From the NCBI RefSeq assembly GCF_009828025.1, contig NZ_WTYA01000011.1, forward strand, positions 1-64,000: a DNA stretch of 64,000 bases, read 5' to 3'. Position numbers and translations under genes: made by a program. The DNA is from Qipengyuania algicida. Lineage in GTDB: Bacteria > Pseudomonadota > Alphaproteobacteria > Sphingomonadales > Sphingomonadaceae. The notes beneath the pieces are model-generated. The model was not told the origin of the DNA and searched no databases. It saw only the letters and a program-made list of their open reading frames with translations. Of this stretch, positions 18,785 through 27,886 are shown piece after piece. Within the stretch, counting starts at the first letter, position 1. Each line of letters opens with the position of its first letter.

Positions 18785-18820
18785 GGAGCGCGAGAGAGCG
18801 GTTGCGAACTCTCGCGCTCC
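18785..18820. terminator. Bidirectional hairpin between convergent genes
   Basis: GGAGCGCGAGAG at 18785-18796 pairs perfectly with CTCTCGCGCTCC at 18809-18820, between the amidohydrolase gene and the convergent small secreted protein gene. No T-run follows on either strand. Confidence 0.5.
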
Positions 18821-18835
18821 AGTCCGGGCGTGTCG

Positions 18836-19108
18836 TCAGGCCTTCTTGGCGGCGTGTTGACGCCACTCGGCCTTATGCTTCCACGCCGTGCGATGGAGCA
18901 TGGCCTTTTCGTGATTGCGATACCAGATCGAGCCGGGTTCATGCTGGACGCAATTGTCGGTGATCGAGGCCGAGCAGACCGGGCGCGTGGAATCGCGTGG
19001 CGGCAAGACGCCATGAGCGAAGGCAGGGGCGGCCAGGCTAAGGGCGGCGCCGAATGCGGCGATGGCAGCAAAAGCGGGAACGGTGGCATTGGGGGATTTA
19101 CGGAACAT
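18836..19108 (-). CDS. Small secreted hypothetical protein, 90 residues
   Basis: The predicted product has a signal peptide, MFRKSPNATVPAFAAIAAFG and onward, ending at APAFAHG, and a mature part of about 57 residues. The mature part has two cysteines (PVCSASITDNCVQ) and many basic and aromatic residues. ATG 19108 is preceded by CCGGAGT at good spacing; a longer start at 19147 would spoil the signal peptide. I recognise no family. Likely periplasmic, possibly with one disulfide. Confidence 0.7.
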   Translation of the reverse strand: MFRKSPNATVPAFAAIAAFGAALSLAAPAFAHGVLPPRDSTRPVCSASITDNCVQHEPGSIWYRNHEKAMLHRTAWKHKAEWRQHAAKKA

Positions 19109-19216
19109 GGAAAATACTCCGGTTGGTTGCGACCAATGCTGAAACACTATGCCCGAACCGCGGGTTCCGCCCGGGCGGGTTAATTCGCGGTAATCCCCCG
19201 GTTAATTTGCCGCTGG

Positions 19217-19525
19217 CTATTCGGCGGCGATGGCCTGCTCGGCGGCGGCGGCCAGTTCCTGCAAGGCCGCCATATGGCTCTTGAAGGCTTTGGCGCCGCT
19301 GCGGGTGAGGGAGGCCCATGTGCGTTGACGCCCGTCGCGGGCTGCTTTGCTCAGCTTGACGTAGCCTGCCTCGGACAAGGCGGCGAGATGTTTGGACAGC
19401 ACCGAGTCCGATACGCCGGTCACATCCTTAAGCACGGCGAACTCCGCCTTGGTCACGCGCGCCAGAACCGCCGCGATTTGCAACCGCGCGGGCGCATGGA
19501 GCGCCGGGTCGATCGCGCTGCTCAC
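19217..19525 (-). CDS. Winged-helix transcriptional regulator
   Basis: This 102-residue protein is a small MarR/ArsR-like winged-helix factor. It has LQIAAVLARVTKAEFAVLKD, then the recognition helix DSVLSKHLAALSEAGYVKLS and a wing with RQRTWASLTRSG. The start is GTG 19525, overlapping the stop of the upstream membrane gene as GTGA, so the two are translationally coupled. A much longer open frame continues upstream but is only the out-of-frame shadow of the membrane gene. Pairs of a small membrane protein and this HTH type are common, and repression of their own promoter is a reasonable inference. Confidence 0.85.
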   Translation of the reverse strand: MSSAIDPALHAPARLQIAAVLARVTKAEFAVLKDVTGVSDSVLSKHLAALSEAGYVKLSKAARDGRQRTWASLTRSGAKAFKSHMAALQELAAAAEQAIAAE

Positions 19526-19971
19526 AGCGATCCGCCGCGCAATTCCTTGCGGTAGGCGCGGTTCCACTGGACGCTGGTCAGGGTGGCGATGGCAAAGGCT
19601 ATCGCACCGAGGCCAAGCTTGCTCCAGATCGCAAAGCCATTTTCGCGCATATACATGGCCGCCACCACCAGAACAACCAGCGTGCCGAGATAGGCAAGCG
19701 CGACAGGCAGCGTTGCGCCACCGCGATAGCCGTTCACGAACACGCCGTAGCGCCGCAGATCGTGCCACAGCAGCAGCCCGACGAGCGCCAGCACCACCAC
19801 GGTCCCAATAATCTGGGCAGTGCCCGATATCGCGATCGAAGTGATCAATATGCCGAGCAGCATCCCGAAAGCAGCATGGCGCCAGGGTGGGCATTTGGTC
19901 AGCTTTTCGGCCAGTTGGGCCTCTACGCCGCTGACCCCGGCAAGGGCTGTACGGGCTTCTTCCGGTTGCAT
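19522..19971 (-). CDS. Small integral membrane protein, coupled to regulator
   Basis: This 149-residue protein has four probable membrane helices, including FGMLLGILITSIAISGTAQI and LGTLVVLVVAAMYM. A short charged N-terminus, MQPEEARTALAGVSGVEAQL, precedes them. AAGGAG sits 8 bases before ATG 19971, an excellent ribosome site. No enzymatic motif is seen. It is the first gene of a two-gene operon with the winged-helix regulator and lies just downstream of a cluster of operator-like repeats. Function unknown; a sensor or target for the regulator is possible. Confidence 0.78.
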   Translation of the reverse strand: MQPEEARTALAGVSGVEAQLAEKLTKCPPWRHAAFGMLLGILITSIAISGTAQIIGTVVVLALVGLLLWHDLRRYGVFVNGYRGGATLPVALAYLGTLVVLVVAAMYMRENGFAIWSKLGLGAIAFAIATLTSVQWNRAYRKELRGGSL

Positions 19972-19986
19972 GACGTATCTCCTTAT

Positions 19987-20058
19987 TTTCCAATATGGAA
20001 AGTGATAGGCTTCACTTTCCGATTCGGCAAGTGATAATTTTCTAAGTTGGAAAGTCAT
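19987..20058. promoter_or_regulatory. Operator-like repeat cluster upstream of HTH operon
   Basis: Three similar direct elements occur: ATGGAAAGTGAT (19995-20006), TCGGCAAGTGAT (20024-20035) and TTGGAAAGTCAT (20047-20058). An inverted copy, CACTTTCC, lies at 20013-20020. TTTCC and GGAAA also form an inverted repeat around AATAT at 19987-20001. The AT-rich block probably holds the promoter of the minus-strand operon and a binding region for its regulator. Confidence 0.5.
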
Positions 20059-20075
20059 GCGCCGACTGGACCTGA

Positions 20076-22097
<2,022 letters not shown>

Positions 22098-22120
22098 CCA
22101 CTTCCAGGGGGGAGAAGCAT

Positions 22121-22648
22121 ATGGCCACACTAGCTTCGGGGGCACCCGACACGCCGCCCGCGCCCGGGCGAACCAGCCTTGAGCCCGACCGGTTCGAGCG
22201 GGTCCTTGCAATCGGCGCGCTGGTGCTGCTCGGCTTCGTAATCGCCGCGCTGATCCGCGGACGGGCGGAATGGCCGCAGGTGCCGCCAATAGTGTGGGCG
22301 CATCTGGCGACCATCGGATTGGCGCTGGGGCTGACCCCGGTGATGCTGCTGCGTCGTCGCGGCGATGCGCGCCATCGGCTGCTCGGCTGGATCTGGGTGA
22401 GCGCGATGATGCTAACGGCGGTGTCGAGCTTCTTCGTCCGGCTGACCAACCCCGGCAGTTTTTCTTTCATCCATATCCTGTCGGTGTGGACGGTCATTCA
22501 GGTGCCGATCATCGTGTGGAGCGCGCGCCATCATCAGGTGGTTCGCCATCGCCGGGCGGTGCGCGGGATGGTGCTGGGCGCACTGCTCATCGCGGGGTTC
22601 TTCACCTTCCCCTTCGACCGGCTGCTCGGCCATTGGTTGTTCGGGTAA
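22121..22648 (+). CDS. DUF2306-like membrane protein
   Basis: This 175-residue protein has four membrane helices. They are separated by the conserved short loops RRRGDARHRLLGWIWV and ARHHQVVRHRRAVRG, which fit the DUF2306 family. ATG 22121 follows a GGGGGGAGAAG ribosome site 24 bases after thiC. The role is unknown. The two H/R-rich loops face the same side and could bind a cofactor or metal; that is speculation from the pattern. It may be read through from thiC. Confidence 0.72.
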   Translation: MATLASGAPDTPPAPGRTSLEPDRFERVLAIGALVLLGFVIAALIRGRAEWPQVPPIVWAHLATIGLALGLTPVMLLRRRGDARHRLLGWIWVSAMMLTAVSSFFVRLTNPGSFSFIHILSVWTVIQVPIIVWSARHHQVVRHRRAVRGMVLGALLIAGFFTFPFDRLLGHWLFG

Positions 22649-22660
22649 AGGATCGCGAAG

Positions 22661-22888
22661 ATGGGTGACGCAAACGACTGGCGCACGGCGACGCTGGAAC
22701 AGGCGTGCCGCATGATTGCCGAGGCCGCGCCGAATGCGGCGGAGGAGCGCAAGTGGAAGAAGCCCACCAATCTGGCAGGCGTTCCCACATGGTCGGCCGG
22801 AGGGATCATCTGCACGGGCGAGACCTACAAGGATATTCTCACTCCTTCGTCGCAAGCGCCCGCCCCACGCAACCTTCCACCCCTCTAG
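22661..22888 (+). pseudogene. Truncated DUF1801-like gene
   Basis: The frame starts well, with a helix LEQACRMIAEAAPNAAEE followed by RKWKKPTNLAGVPTWSAGG and ICTGETYKD, which are DUF1801 signatures. After TYKD the family normally continues with an L-T-F-A-K-G-A strand and about 60 more residues. Here the frame gives an unrelated proline-rich end and stops at 75 residues. Removing two bases around 22840 would give LTFVASA, so a frameshift followed by loss of the 3' half is likely. It lies 12 bases after the DUF2306-like gene. Confidence 0.65.
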
Positions 22889-22930
22889 CCGTTATTGCAA
22901 TGCAGCATCCTCGCTGCCGGAGTACCTCCC

Positions 22931-23221
22931 ATGACCAAGACCCCCACCAAAACATGGCCCGAACTCGCGATCGAGGGTTGGGTGCTGGGGGCGGAGATGT
23001 CGGCGGTGATCTGGCTGCGCTCCCTGCGAATGATGACGGGCGGCAGGCTGGCCGAGCATGAGGCGGAGCGGATGGTGAGCGAGAAGATTACCGCCGCGAT
23101 GACCCTGTTCCCCGCGATCCTTGCTGGCGGCATGAACCAGTCGGCAGAAGAGGCTACGGGTCGCGCCATCGCGCATTACCGGGGGCCGGTCCGCGCCAAT
23201 CGCAAGCGCCTGAGCCGGTAA
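22931..23221 (+). CDS. Hypothetical protein, 96 residues
   Basis: The frame begins MTKTPTKTWPELAIEGWVLG and contains AEMSAVIWLRSLRMMTGG, followed by amphipathic helices and a basic end (RANRKRLSR). It is probably a small helical soluble or membrane-associated protein. ATG 22931 is chosen over an upstream one at 22895 because the helix pattern begins there. I recognise no family. A 14-base tandem duplication covers the stop codon. Confidence 0.6.
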   Translation: MTKTPTKTWPELAIEGWVLGAEMSAVIWLRSLRMMTGGRLAEHEAERMVSEKITAAMTLFPAILAGGMNQSAEEATGRAIAHYRGPVRANRKRLSR

Positions 23222-23237
23222 TCCTGAGCCGGTAATC
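23210..23237 (+). repeat. 14-bp perfect tandem duplication
   Basis: CTGAGCCGGTAATC occurs twice in direct succession (23210-23223 and 23224-23237). The first copy contains the stop of the 96-residue protein, so the duplication leaves the protein unchanged. It looks like a recent slippage event. Confidence 0.8.
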
Positions 23238-23296
23238 GCCCGCGCCACCGGCTTTCGCGCGCTGGCTTTTTGATGGGCCCGCGCCCATAGCGGCCC

Positions 23297-23476
23297 ATGG
23301 CCGATCTCTACCGCAAGAACCTCGAATCCGAACGTCGCAAGCTGTGGGGCGAATGCCGCCTCAAGGGATTGAAGCGGGATACGCCGCAGCGTCTCCGGAT
23401 TGCCGAGATCGACCGGCTGCTGGCGGAGCATAGCGCGAAACAGCAGCCGCCGCCGGTCGAACGCGGGGAGGGCTGA
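23297..23476 (+). CDS. Small charged hypothetical protein, 59 residues
   Basis: The product begins MADLYRKNLESERRKLWGEC and is a continuous highly charged helix, with RLRIAEIDRLLAEHSAKQQ and a short proline tail. No clear ribosome site precedes ATG 23297, but codon use fits the neighbours. It converges on another small gene, with 6 bases between their stops. No family recognised. Confidence 0.5.
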   Translation: MADLYRKNLESERRKLWGECRLKGLKRDTPQRLRIAEIDRLLAEHSAKQQPPPVERGEG

Positions 23477-23482
23477 GGCCCC

Positions 23483-23614
23483 CTAGCCGTTCCGCATATT
23501 CTCCAGACCCTTGACGCTGCCCGGCTTGGTGCTGGGGTTGGACGCGTTGGTCTTGACCTTTTCCTTCTTCGGTTTGCGCGCTTCGCGGCTCTTCTTCTGC
23601 TGGCCCTTGGCCAT
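23483..23614 (-). CDS. Small basic protein, 43 residues
   Basis: The product begins MAKGQQKKSREARKPKKEKV and is lysine-rich throughout. Short lysine-rich proteins starting MAKGQ are frequent in sphingomonads and have no known role; nucleic-acid or ribosome association is plausible. GGAAGAG lies just before ATG 23614. Confidence 0.6.
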   Translation of the reverse strand: MAKGQQKKSREARKPKKEKVKTNASNPSTKPGSVKGLENMRNG

Positions 23615-23823
23615 GGTCTCTTCCAATCGGGGCGGAATGCCCCGTGGCCGTGGTACACCCGATTGGCACGCTAGCCTGCACGAATTCGGTGAGGACGGCC
23701 GGTTCACCGCAGCGCGCAATTCGGCGATTATCGGCGGCACGAGGCGCAACCGATGGGCGCTTGCCGAACGGCCGCAACCCGCTTCCATTTCCTACTCGCC
23801 ACCTTTGTGCATAACCCTGCCGG

Positions 23824-24100
23824 ATGGACACGCCACCCAAACCCAGACCCAAGCCCGACAACACCCGCTGGACGGGCGACAAGGCCACGATTTTCCTCAA
23901 GCTGCTTGCGCGCGCGGGCGCCCAAATTTGCTGAGTACTGGGACATGTCGATGGAGGTGTGGCGCAAGACCCGCGCCTCCTCGAGGCGGCGCAAATGCGT
24001 CCATCCGCTGCTCGACAAGCATCCTGTGGCGCATGGGGCCAAGGGTGACGATTCCGGGTCTCGCACGATGACGGTGGCCTTGTGCCAGCGTGACGGGTGA
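23824..24100 (+). pseudogene. Decayed helix-turn-helix-type gene with internal deletion
   Basis: Frame 1 from ATG 23824 reads MDTPPKPRPKPDNTRWTGDK and then TIFLKLLARAG before a stop at 23934. A second frame continues as LRARAPKFAEYWDMSMEVWR and basic sequence up to about 24100. Together they look like the two ends of one protein (WTGDK...LKLLAR and RARAPKFAEYWD) with the middle helix-turn-helix lost by a deletion at a GCGCGCGGGCGCCC stretch near 23910. The following 24101-24332 contains only GC-rich remnants and no gene I can support. 23615-23823 likewise shows nothing. Confidence 0.5.
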
Positions 24101-24332
24101 CCCATGCGCAAGGTGTCGCGGCGGGCGGCGCTCGTGCCACTGCGCGCGGCCAGGGTGACGCCTTGGCGCGTGAGGCTTACGGCTCATCGCTCCACGGTCA
24201 CGCAAGGCGCGGGTTTTATCCCTAGGCCGTGTTCCATCTGTTCCACCAAAAGTGACGTTTTCGATCGAAATCACAGGGCCGAATGCCCATCTCGTGCGTT
24301 GATGACACAGCAGTAAAAAAGGAGAGATTTCC

Positions 24333-24677
24333 ATGCAGGTCCAGTTCAATTCCGACTCATCGGTCATGGGCACCGAGAACGTCGCCGAGCGGATCGAGGC
24401 GGCGGTGCGCACCAAGCTGGCGCGGTTCGAGGAGCGGCTGACGCGGCTGGAGATTCATGTTCGCGACGAGAACGGACCCAAGCATGGCGCCGATGACAAG
24501 GCCTGCATGATCGAGGCGCGCCCGCGCGGTGGACGGCCGATTGGCGTCACCGAGCACGCCAGCAAGGTCGACGATGCGGCGCGCAAGGCTGCGCACACTC
24601 TCGCCCAGCGGCTGGAGCGGTTTTTCGGCAAGGAAAGCCGCCACGGCCACGACCAGCGGCCCGACAAGGCGCTGTAA
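24333..24677 (+). CDS. Ribosome hibernation factor, short HPF/RaiA type
   Basis: This 114-residue protein has the beta-alpha fold of the HPF/RaiA family. The pattern is an N-terminal strand MQVQFNSDSSVMG, a helix ERIEAAVRTKLARFEERLTR, then LEIHVRDENG. A second helix, DDAARKAAHTLAQRLERFFG, follows. It lacks the long C-terminal dimerisation domain, so it is a short form. AAGGAGAG precedes ATG 24333. Members bind the 30S decoding region during stationary phase or stress. Its neighbour is a cold-shock protein gene. Confidence 0.82.
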   Translation: MQVQFNSDSSVMGTENVAERIEAAVRTKLARFEERLTRLEIHVRDENGPKHGADDKACMIEARPRGGRPIGVTEHASKVDDAARKAAHTLAQRLERFFGKESRHGHDQRPDKAL

Positions 24678-24895
24678 GCGGGCCCGGCCGATTAGGTGAT
24701 CCAGCGAATGCGTGTTATACCGCACTTGCTGACGTCGAAATTTGCGACGGACTTCGAGATTTGACGACCGCCGTTTGCCTTTGCTGGCCCCGGCGTAAAC
24801 CAGACGACGACTTCCTTTCTTCGGACGACCTTACGCACTCCCGGCACGCGATCCTGCGTGTCCGGGCACAAAGACGTTCTCGAAAGGAACACATC

Positions 24896-25108
24896 ATGGC
24901 CAAGACTGGCACCGTAAAATTCTTCAATGGCGACAAGGGCTATGGCTTCATCCAGCCCGACGACGGTTCGTCTGACAGCTTCGTCCACATCTCCGCGGTT
25001 CAGGCCGCCGGGATGACGACGCTCGATAAGGAACAGCGCCTCAACTACGACGTCGAAGTCGGCCGTAATGGCAAGGAAAGCGCGATCAACCTGTCCAACG
25101 CGGACTAA
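24896..25108 (+). CDS. Cold-shock domain protein
   Basis: This 70-residue CspA-type protein binds single-stranded nucleic acid. It has the opening TGTVKFFNGDKGYGFIQPDD with RNP1, and DSFVHISAVQ with RNP2. GAAAGGA lies upstream of ATG 24896. The leader from 24678 is about 220 bases long with no coding sequence I can support; long structured leaders are usual for cold-shock genes. A strong terminator follows. Confidence 0.95.
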   Translation: MAKTGTVKFFNGDKGYGFIQPDDGSSDSFVHISAVQAAGMTTLDKEQRLNYDVEVGRNGKESAINLSNAD

Positions 25109-25116
25109 AATCCGGT

Positions 25117-25157
25117 GCGCCGCCCATGCTCCAAGCGGGCGTGGGCGGCACGCTTTT
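25117..25157 (+). terminator. Rho-independent terminator after cold-shock gene
   Basis: GCCGCCCATGC at 25119-25129 pairs with GCGTGGGCGGC at 25139-25149 (one wobble), and TTTT follows within five bases. Confidence 0.75.
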
Positions 25158-25200
25158 GCTTCCCCAAACAATCCAGCAGCCGCATTCAGGAGAACGACGA

Positions 25201-25436
25201 TGAGCCAGAGCTATGAATTTTATTCCGAGCGGGCGCGCGAATCTGAAGCTGCGGCAGAGGAAGCAACGCTCCACAATGTGCGCGAGCGTGCCGAACGCGC
25301 CGCCAAGACCTGGCATGCGCTCGCAGCGCAAGCGAAAAGCGTTGCCGCCACGCGCGAGCGGGTGGAACGCGAAAAGGCTGAAGAGCGTGCTGCCGAAGCG
25401 GCGCGCGTAGGGGAAATGCAGGCTAGCGGAGCCTGA
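25201..25436 (+). CDS. Small coiled-coil hypothetical protein, 78 residues
   Basis: The product begins MSQSYEFYSERARESEAAAE and is almost entirely helical, with strings of E, A, R and K that predict a coiled coil. CAGGAGAA precedes ATG 25201. No family is recognised, although short E/A/R-rich proteins of this form are frequent in sphingomonads. It sits alone between the cold-shock terminator and a lipoprotein gene. Confidence 0.65.
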
Positions 25437-25500
25437 GCCAGCGCAAACTGTCCGAAAGCGCGCAGGGAACCTTTGCGTGGGCCGAACCGCTGGGATGACG

Positions 25501-26013
25501 ATGAAACGCCTCGCTTTGCTTTTGCCCCTCGCCTTGGCGGGCTGCGCGCACACGCCGCGCATCGCCGCCACCCCTATCGCACCCGCGTCCGAACCGACCT
25601 TCGATGTGTTTGCATTCTTCGATGGTCGTTCCGAGGGGGAAGGGAGATTGTCCAAGGTGTTCTCCGGCTCCCAGCGGACGCAGGTGTTCAGCTTCGGCAA
25701 AGTGGAGGACGGCGCCCTTCATCTCACACAGACGATCCGCGAAGGCGACAAGCCGCAGCGCAAGCGTGAATGGGTGATCCGCAAGGACGGACCGAACCAC
25801 TATACGGGCACACTCACCGATGCCGAAGGGCCGGTGACAGGCGAGGTGGAGGGCAACCGGTTGCATCTCTCCTTCACGATGAAGGGCGGCTTTCCGACCG
25901 AGCAGTGGCTGACTATGTCGAACGGACGCGACAGAGCCTATAATGTCATGAAAGTGCGCAAGTTCGGGATCACCGTGGCGGTTCTGAGCGAGGACATCCG
26001 CAAATACGATTGA
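25501..26013 (+). CDS. Lipoprotein, DUF3833-like
   Basis: This 170-residue protein has a lipoprotein signal, MKRLALLLPLALAGC, with lipobox LAGC. The mature part has FDVFAFFDGRSEGEGRLSKV, then REWVIRKDGPNHYTG, TLTDAEGPVTGEVEGN and an end about the length of DUF3833 proteins. These form a small beta-barrel of unknown role. ATG 25495 (two codons earlier) is equally possible. It stands alone, with weak GCTGGG upstream. Probably outer-membrane anchored in the periplasm. Confidence 0.72.
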   Translation: MKRLALLLPLALAGCAHTPRIAATPIAPASEPTFDVFAFFDGRSEGEGRLSKVFSGSQRTQVFSFGKVEDGALHLTQTIREGDKPQRKREWVIRKDGPNHYTGTLTDAEGPVTGEVEGNRLHLSFTMKGGFPTEQWLTMSNGRDRAYNVMKVRKFGITVAVLSEDIRKYD

Positions 26014-26128
26014 GCCGCGATGATCGTACGGTCATGCGGAACAAAATCTGCCTCTCGCTCATTGTTTGGTGACTTGGTGGGAAGCAACCATCACGGCGCC
26101 ATACGCGCTCTGAGAGGGAGATAATGCA

Positions 26129-26563
26129 ATGAAACCGATGCTTGCGGCCCTTGCCGCCGCTACAGCCGTGACTGCCTTGGGCGGCTGTGCCACCACCGGA
26201 TACGGCAACGATCCTTACGGATATTACGATTCCAGCTATCACAACCAGTATGGCCAGTATAATTACAACAATCCGGACCCGCGCTACAATGGCTACTATG
26301 CCAATAACTACTATCGCGAGGATCCACGTTACCGCGCTTACAAGCTGAAGCGGTCCGACCGGATCTATCGGGGCCAGGATGGTAGATATTATTGCCGCCG
26401 TTCGGACGGCACCACCGGGCTGATCATCGGCGGCGTTGCCGGTGGTATCCTGGGTAACATTATCGCCCCTGGTGGGTCGAAGACGCTGGGTACGATCCTC
26501 GGTGCAGCAGGCGGCGCTGCCGCAGGCTCTGCAATCGACTCGAAGAACGTTACCTGTCGCTGA
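26129..26563 (+). CDS. Glycine-zipper lipoprotein (17 kDa antigen type)
   Basis: This 144-residue lipoprotein begins MKPMLAALAAATAVTALGGC with the lipobox at LGGC. A Tyr/Asn-rich spacer of about 50 residues follows (YGNDPYGYYDSSYHNQYGQY). Then comes a glycine-zipper 2TM module, TGLIIGGVAGGILGNIIAPG with ILGAAGGAAAGSAI. This matches the Rickettsia 17-kDa antigen type. It probably sits in the outer membrane. A GAGGGAGAT site precedes ATG 26129 and a strong terminator follows. GGAAC at 26038 is followed by CATT, not CGTT, so an EcfG-type promoter is not supported. Confidence 0.85.
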   Translation: MKPMLAALAAATAVTALGGCATTGYGNDPYGYYDSSYHNQYGQYNYNNPDPRYNGYYANNYYREDPRYRAYKLKRSDRIYRGQDGRYYCRRSDGTTGLIIGGVAGGILGNIIAPGGSKTLGTILGAAGGAAAGSAIDSKNVTCR

Positions 26564-26580
26564 CGCGCTTTAAGTGAATG

Positions 26581-26625
26581 AGACAGGGGCCGGACGTCGC
26601 GAGCGACCTCCGGCCCCTGTCTTTT
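26581..26625 (+). terminator. Strong rho-independent terminator
   Basis: AGACAGGGGCCGG at 26581-26593 pairs perfectly with CCGGCCCCTGTCT at 26610-26622, with an inner GTCGC/GCGAC stem, and TTTT follows. The remaining 26626-26782 holds no gene. Confidence 0.9.
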
Positions 26626-26782
26626 CGAACAGCGAAAACAGAGATTTTGCGCGATTTGTACGTCCCTGTGAGCTGCCGAAAAACGCGCCAATGCGATTCG
26701 TTCAGGGAGCGTTCGGGTAATCGAGCGGTTAATCGGGGAACTTCAGCATGTCGCAACCGAACTTTCCTGGAAAGTAGACAGC

Positions 26783-27598
26783 ATGTCACCCTCATTCAAA
26801 GCCAACCGTCTGGTTCTAGCCATCGCCGCCACGGCGGCAGGTCCGATCGCCTCATCGGCAGCTTCCGCCCAGGCGTATGATCCTCCGCCACCTTACTATG
26901 GCGATTACGATACAGCGCCGCCCTATGCCGACGCATATCCGCCGCCGCCTGATTACGACGGCAGTGAACTACCGCCGCCGCCGCCGGGCTTTGAAGCGGG
27001 TGCCTATGGTGACTGGACGGCGCGCGACGCCGCCTTCGCCCGTCAGACCGAAGCATGGTCAAGACGGTATTGTGTGCGCTCGCGTGACAATACTGCGGCT
27101 GGCGCGGTCGTCGGGGGCCTACTCGGGGCGATCGTAGGGTCGAGCCTTGGCGGTCGTCACGATCGAGGTGGATCGACGTTGGCCGGCGCTGCGGTCGGTG
27201 CCATCGGCGGCGCTGCGGTCGGCGCGAGCAGTTCTTATTCGACCAGTCCCGGCTGCCCGCCAGGCTACGTCGTGCGTCGCGACGCGCCCACGTATTACTA
27301 TCCCTCGGATTACGATTATGCTGCACCGGGATGGTACAGGCCCTGGGTGTACGTAGGTGGTAGCTGGACGTTCCGGCCATATCCGTATCATGTGTATTAC
27401 TATCGGCAGTATTACCGGGGCGGTCACTGGTATGAAGGAAACCGTGCATACTACGGCAATCGTGGCTATTACCGTAATCCCGGCTACTACCGGGATCGGG
27501 ACGACTACCGTGATCGCGGCGATCGGTGGCGCAGGGATGGCGGAGATCGTGATGGACGGCATCATGGCGGTCGGGACCGTGATCACGACCGGCGTTAG
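26783..27598 (+). CDS. Exported glycine-zipper, Tyr/Arg-rich envelope protein
   Basis: This 271-residue protein has a signal peptide (LVLAIAATAAGPIASSAASA), a Pro/Tyr-rich segment (DPPPPYYGDYDTAPPYADAY), and a cysteine-bearing block RRYCVRSRDNTAAG. A glycine zipper follows (VVGGLLGAIVGSSLGG, then AAVGAIGGAAVG). The C-terminal 100 residues are dominated by Y, R, G and D, with repeated YYR/NRGYY/DRD units. The zipper is shared with the preceding lipoprotein, but there is no lipobox. It probably inserts in or packs against the outer membrane. The basic tyrosine tail may bind polysaccharide or RNA; that is speculation. A bidirectional terminator follows. Confidence 0.78.
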   Translation: MSPSFKANRLVLAIAATAAGPIASSAASAQAYDPPPPYYGDYDTAPPYADAYPPPPDYDGSELPPPPPGFEAGAYGDWTARDAAFARQTEAWSRRYCVRSRDNTAAGAVVGGLLGAIVGSSLGGRHDRGGSTLAGAAVGAIGGAAVGASSSYSTSPGCPPGYVVRRDAPTYYYPSDYDYAAPGWYRPWVYVGGSWTFRPYPYHVYYYRQYYRGGHWYEGNRAYYGNRGYYRNPGYYRDRDDYRDRGDRWRRDGGDRDGRHHGGRDRDHDRR

Positions 27599-27629
27599 GC
27601 TTCCTTGGTCTGTGCGGTGAGGTTCCATG

Positions 27630-27672
27630 AAAAAAGAGCGCGGTCGATGCGTCGACCGCGCTCATTTATTTT
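27630..27672. terminator. Bidirectional rho-independent terminator
   Basis: GAGCGCGGTCGA at 27636-27647 and TCGACCGCGCTC at 27652-27663 form a perfect stem with a TGCG loop. ATTTATTTT follows on the plus strand and six T on the minus strand (27635-27630). It serves both the plus-strand envelope gene and the minus-strand small membrane gene. Confidence 0.9.
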
Positions 27673-27687
27673 ACGTCTCTGCGAAGG

Positions 27688-27840
27688 TTAGAGAGTAGCG
27701 CCGCGACCCCGCACGAAGTGCACGATCAGTGCAATCACTGCGAGCACCAGCAGAATATGGATAAGCCCGCCAGCGACATGGAACGCGAGGAAGCCCAGAG
27801 CCCATAGTACGGCAAGAATAATGGCGATGGTCAAGAGCAT
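27688..27840 (-). CDS. Lmo0937-family small membrane protein, 50 residues
   Basis: The product begins MLLTIAIILAVLWALGFLAF, then HVAGGLIHILLVLAVIALIV and a basic end HFVRGRGATL. Two hydrophobic helices with HVAGGLIHILLV between them are the mark of the lmo0937 (DUF5670) family, often stress-induced. AAAGGA precedes ATG 27840, and an exact EcfG-type promoter lies about 50 bases upstream. Confidence 0.88.
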   Translation of the reverse strand: MLLTIAIILAVLWALGFLAFHVAGGLIHILLVLAVIALIVHFVRGRGATL

Positions 27841-27886
27841 GCTTTAGTCCTTTCAACTTGGGAGCGGCTTGAAGCCGTATGTCTCG

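Noticed and set aside
19526-19993. N-terminal extension of the winged-helix regulator to 258 residues
   Set aside because: The extra part is the shifted frame of the upstream membrane gene; the GTGA junction gives a normal-length regulator.
26038-26063. Possible EcfG promoter ahead of the glycine-zipper lipoprotein
   Set aside because: GGAAC is present but the -10 at the right spacing is CATT rather than CGTT.
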